This document shows, piece by piece, positions 61,739 through 64,000 of a stretch of DNA of 64,000 bases (positions are counted from its first letter, which is position 1; every line of letters begins with the position of its first letter). The notes beneath the pieces were generated by a model. It saw only the letters and a program-made list of their open reading frames with translations. It made no database searches and was not told where the DNA came from. The stretch covers positions 17,828 to 81,827 of the forward strand of contig CAJOQT010000108.1 in assembly GCA_905236875.1 (NCBI GenBank), given 5' to 3'. The DNA comes from an uncultured Prevotella sp. Lineage in GTDB: Bacteria; Bacteroidota; Bacteroidia; Bacteroidales; Bacteroidaceae. The translations under genes and the position numbers were made by a program.

Positions 61739-61780
61739 ATTTATCATTTTCTAACAAAAAGGTGTAAGAAAATGATAAAT
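61739..61780. promoter_or_regulatory. Perfect 14-bp inverted repeat in the divergent argD/surface-protein region
   Basis: ATTTATCATTTTCT (61739-61752) and its exact complement (61767-61780) are separated by 14 nt. It lies between two divergent promoters in a 331-bp intergenic region and lacks a T-run, so an operator or structural element is more likely than a terminator. Confidence 0.55.
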
Positions 61781-61823
61781 CCGCGAAAAATGACGCATTG
61801 TCGAAAAGAAAATGCATGGAATA

Positions 61824-61855
61824 TTTGTCCGTTTGAAGATTATTGCTTATCTTTG
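61824..61855 (+). promoter_or_regulatory. Promoter of the repeat-rich surface protein
   Basis: TTTG (61824-61827), exactly 20 nt, then TATCTTTG (61848-61855): a full match to the Bacteroidetes consensus. The ATG follows 75 nt later, leaving a long AT-rich leader. Confidence 0.8.
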
Positions 61856-61930
61856 CCCTGTCATTTTAAGGCACCCCAGACAAGATTATCAACTTCAATA
61901 CATAATATTAACATTAAAATCAAAACAATT

Positions 61931-64000
61931 ATGAGAAAATTATTTACTTCGTTAATCCTCCTTACGATGGGAGTGATGATGTCACAGGCTCAAGTCTATG
62001 TGGCAGGTTATCAAAGTAACAGCTCTGGTAAGTTTACCACTGGTGTTACAAGTGGAAGTGCCACTTTGTCGTCAGATGGTAAGACGCTGACCCTTACCAA
62101 TGCCGTTATTGAGCCAAGCGGCACCTATAACGGTATCAACAACAATGGCGTGGCCGGTCTCAAGATTGTTATCAAAGGTACTTGCTCGATTAAAGGCAAA
62201 GGCCGTGGTATCATAACAAATGCCAACACAACCATTAGTGGCGAAGGCGGCTCACTGACCGTTGACGTTTCAGAAAACACTGACAACTATGGCTGTATCA
62301 AGGTTGAAAACGGTGCAACCTTAACTGTGGAATGGATCAATCTGACCTGTAAAGGTAAGAGCTTTGGTATTGACGGCACAGGTACGGAGACCTTAAAACT
62401 GTTGTGCTGTGAAGTTAATGTATCCACTACAGGAAGCGGCTCGTGCATTCAGCAGTTTGCCTCGCTTTCCAAGAACGCTAACTATTGGTTTTATGGTGAG
62501 ACATGGAATTCTACCGATAAGAAACTCTACAAGTCTAATGGTTCATCGAACGCCACAAGCTGCTATCTGGCAGCAAATTTGAAAGTCGGCATGTTCAATG
62601 TCAATTCAAACTCTACTTGGAATTTCTTAGGCGGCAGCGACGGTGGTCTGACGGCAGGCTCTATTAATTACGAATCTTCTACCAAGACACTGACGTTCGA
62701 CGGTGCAACGTTCAAGGCTCCCACCAATGTTTGTGTTGTTCAGAACAATAACGTGGATGGACTGATCATCAAGCTGGCAGGAAAGAACACCCTTAGCCTT
62801 TCTTATGCGTCTAGCGGTTCTGCTTTTCGTTTCAGCAAGAGCACGACTATTGAAGGTGCAGGTTACACATCGAGCTATAAGAACACCATTACGGCATATC
62901 TTCCAATCTATCAGTATAGCTCAGGAACGCTTACCATCAACAATGCCTACCTGGAATTAAACGGTAAGAACTATGGTATGACTGGCGGTTCTTCTGCTTC
63001 TGGTAAGTCTTTGATAATTAAAAAATCTTATGTTTCTGTGTCTAACACTTCTGATTTTGAGACAGCTTCCATTGCTGCTTTCGAGAAATGTGAGCTCACA
63101 GACTGTAACGTCGATGCTTCTGTTGCTTCTGGCATCTGCTATCGCTCTTCGCTGAAGGGCTTCGGCGACAATAGCGGTAATCTTTACAAGAAGAAAATCC
63201 TTATCAATGTTCCCTCAACTACATATAATATTTATGTTGCCGGAACACAGGTGAGCAACCTTAACGCCTCTAATGTTGTTGTTGATGGCCTGACTGCTGG
63301 TAAAATTTCTTATGACAACAGTAACAAAAAGCTGACGCTGACCGGTGCGCAGTTGACACTTCCTTCTGGCAACGATGAAGCTGCCCTTGATCTTAGAGTA
63401 GCTGGCCTGACTGTTAACTTTGTTGACAATAGTAGTGGCGCAGAAAATGACATAAAAGCTAAAAATACTGTCTTGAGTGTTCGTGAAAACACCACCTTTA
63501 CTGGAAGCGGCTGCGTGACCTTTACATCAACAGAAGGTTCAGGCTGTAATATGTTTGGAACCTCAACAACACTAACCCTGGATATGGATGGTCGTGCAAG
63601 TTTCATTGGTGCAAATTATGGTATGGCGGCCTATAATTTAGTTATGAAGAAGACCTCTAATTCTTACCACTATCGATTTAAGGGTGGCAGCAATGCTTCC
63701 TTGTATGTGATTACCAAGCTCACTCATGATGGTTTGGACTTATATAGTGGTACGAGTAAGGGTGAAGAGAGTACCTATGGCTGCTATTTTGACAACCAGT
63801 ATGTCAGACAGAATGGCGGTGCTGTTGCCAAGGGACTTGTTGTTTACCGTTATATCACAAACAAGTACGATCTCTATGTTGGCGATACGCGGGTGACGGA
63901 TTGTAACGCCAAGGGTATAGGCAGTAAGTACATCACCGCTGGCGGTGCTACGGCCGCAGTCTATGATGCAACCAACAAGAAACTGACGCTGAACGGTGCG
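61931..64000 (+). CDS. Large secreted repeat protein (partial, C-terminus beyond window)
   Basis: Open from ATG 61931 to the window end (690 codons). A signal peptide (LFTSLILLTMGVMMSQAQ) is followed by about 200-residue repeats, each opening with YVAG or YVGD and reaching a LTAG...KKLTLTGA-type strand pair. Repeat starts lie near 61991, 62579, 63224 and 63866, so the last two are 214 residues apart. The sequence is rich in S, T, N and G and has right-handed beta-helix-like strands (LKIVIKGTCSIKGKGRGI, LIIKLAGKNTLSLSYA), similar to carbohydrate-binding or adhesin-like proteins of gut Bacteroidales. No catalytic motif is seen. A sorting domain may lie past the edge. Confidence 0.8.
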   Translation, partial: MRKLFTSLILLTMGVMMSQAQVYVAGYQSNSSGKFTTGVTSGSATLSSDGKTLTLTNAVIEPSGTYNGINNNGVAGLKIVIKGTCSIKGKGRGIITNANTTISGEGGSLTVDVSENTDNYGCIKVENGATLTVEWINLTCKGKSFGIDGTGTETLKLLCCEVNVSTTGSGSCIQQFASLSKNANYWFYGETWNSTDKKLYKSNGSSNATSCYLAANLKVGMFNVNSNSTWNFLGGSDGGLTAGSINYESSTKTLTFDGATFKAPTNVCVVQNNNVDGLIIKLAGKNTLSLSYASSGSAFRFSKSTTIEGAGYTSSYKNTITAYLPIYQYSSGTLTINNAYLELNGKNYGMTGGSSASGKSLIIKKSYVSVSNTSDFETASIAAFEKCELTDCNVDASVASGICYRSSLKGFGDNSGNLYKKKILINVPSTTYNIYVAGTQVSNLNASNVVVDGLTAGKISYDNSNKKLTLTGAQLTLPSGNDEAALDLRVAGLTVNFVDNSSGAENDIKAKNTVLSVRENTTFTGSGCVTFTSTEGSGCNMFGTSTTLTLDMDGRASFIGANYGMAAYNLVMKKTSNSYHYRFKGGSNASLYVITKLTHDGLDLYSGTSKGEESTYGCYFDNQYVRQNGGAVAKGLVVYRYITNKYDLYVGDTRVTDCNAKGIGSKYITAGGATAAVYDATNKKLTLNGA

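Noticed and set aside
1-64000. tRNA, rRNA or known riboswitch
   Set aside because: Scanning the intergenic regions by eye I found no cloverleaf, rRNA segment or recognisable riboswitch core; a covariance search would be needed to exclude small RNAs.

Overview
This window comes from a Bacteroidales chromosome, most likely Prevotella or a close relative (Prevotellaceae). The evidence is a SusC/SusD outer-membrane pair, glycine-lipid acyltransferases, an N-succinylornithine-type carbamoyltransferase, several Bacteroidetes-only families (DUF2851, DUF4292, DUF4369) and repeated matches to the Bacteroidetes promoter (TTTG, about 20 bp, TAnnTTTG). I see no rRNA, tRNA, CRISPR array, prophage or intact insertion sequence.

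Layout. (1) 1-4.2 kb: the end of dprA, a hotdog thioesterase and a DUF2851 gene on the minus strand, then ruvB-coaD-ybeY on the plus strand. (2) 4.3-12.5 kb, minus strand: S41 protease, parE, an acetyltransferase-like protein, a THUMP-like methyltransferase, then an ACT protein with a phenylacetate-CoA ligase. (3) 12.5-19 kb: lipoprotein nitroreductase, ArgE-type deacetylase, then an envelope cluster (EnvC-like, DUF4292, TPR) with dut. (4) 19-23.1 kb: a 0.9 kb non-coding stretch with a MITE-like inverted-repeat element, dgt, and the glsA/glsB glycine-lipid genes. (5) 23.4-39.3 kb: a complete division and cell wall (dcw) cluster, mraZ-rsmH-ftsL-ftsI-murE-mraY-murD-ftsW-murG-murC-ftsQ-ftsA-ftsZ, opened by a two-repeat MraZ box and closed by a strong terminator. 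(6) 39.4-52.9 kb: SusC, SusD and a surface lipoprotein, a terminator, then a tandemly duplicated two-gene module (multi-spanning membrane protein plus a lipoprotein with a CxxCH haem-c motif and a TolB/PD40 propeller) and a DUF4369 lipoprotein. (7) 52.9-61.6 kb, minus strand: an arginine/proline operon (argD, proC, DKNYY lipoprotein, XRE-cupin regulator, acyl-CoA ligase, proB, proA, argF'). (8) 61.9 kb to the end: a large secreted protein built of about 200-residue repeats, cut by the window edge.

The most unusual signal is not a gene. Most short spacers in the operons, and several coding regions, carry two kinds of repeat. One is short arrays with a fixed period of 7 nt (sometimes 9 or 14) whose unit differs from site to site. 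The other is GC-rich palindromes of the type CCCCTCCC-loop-GGGAGGGG, often as inverted pairs. They occur inside enzyme genes without breaking the frame, adding peptides such as TPLPHREGQG. They also supply start codons (acyl-CoA ligase, and a closely similar leader in ParE), stop codons (proA, glsA) and even a lipobox. This resembles Rickettsia palindromic elements and cyanobacterial heptamer repeats, but I do not recognise it as a described Prevotella system. The second candidate for new biology is the duplicated haem-c/propeller module next to SusCD.
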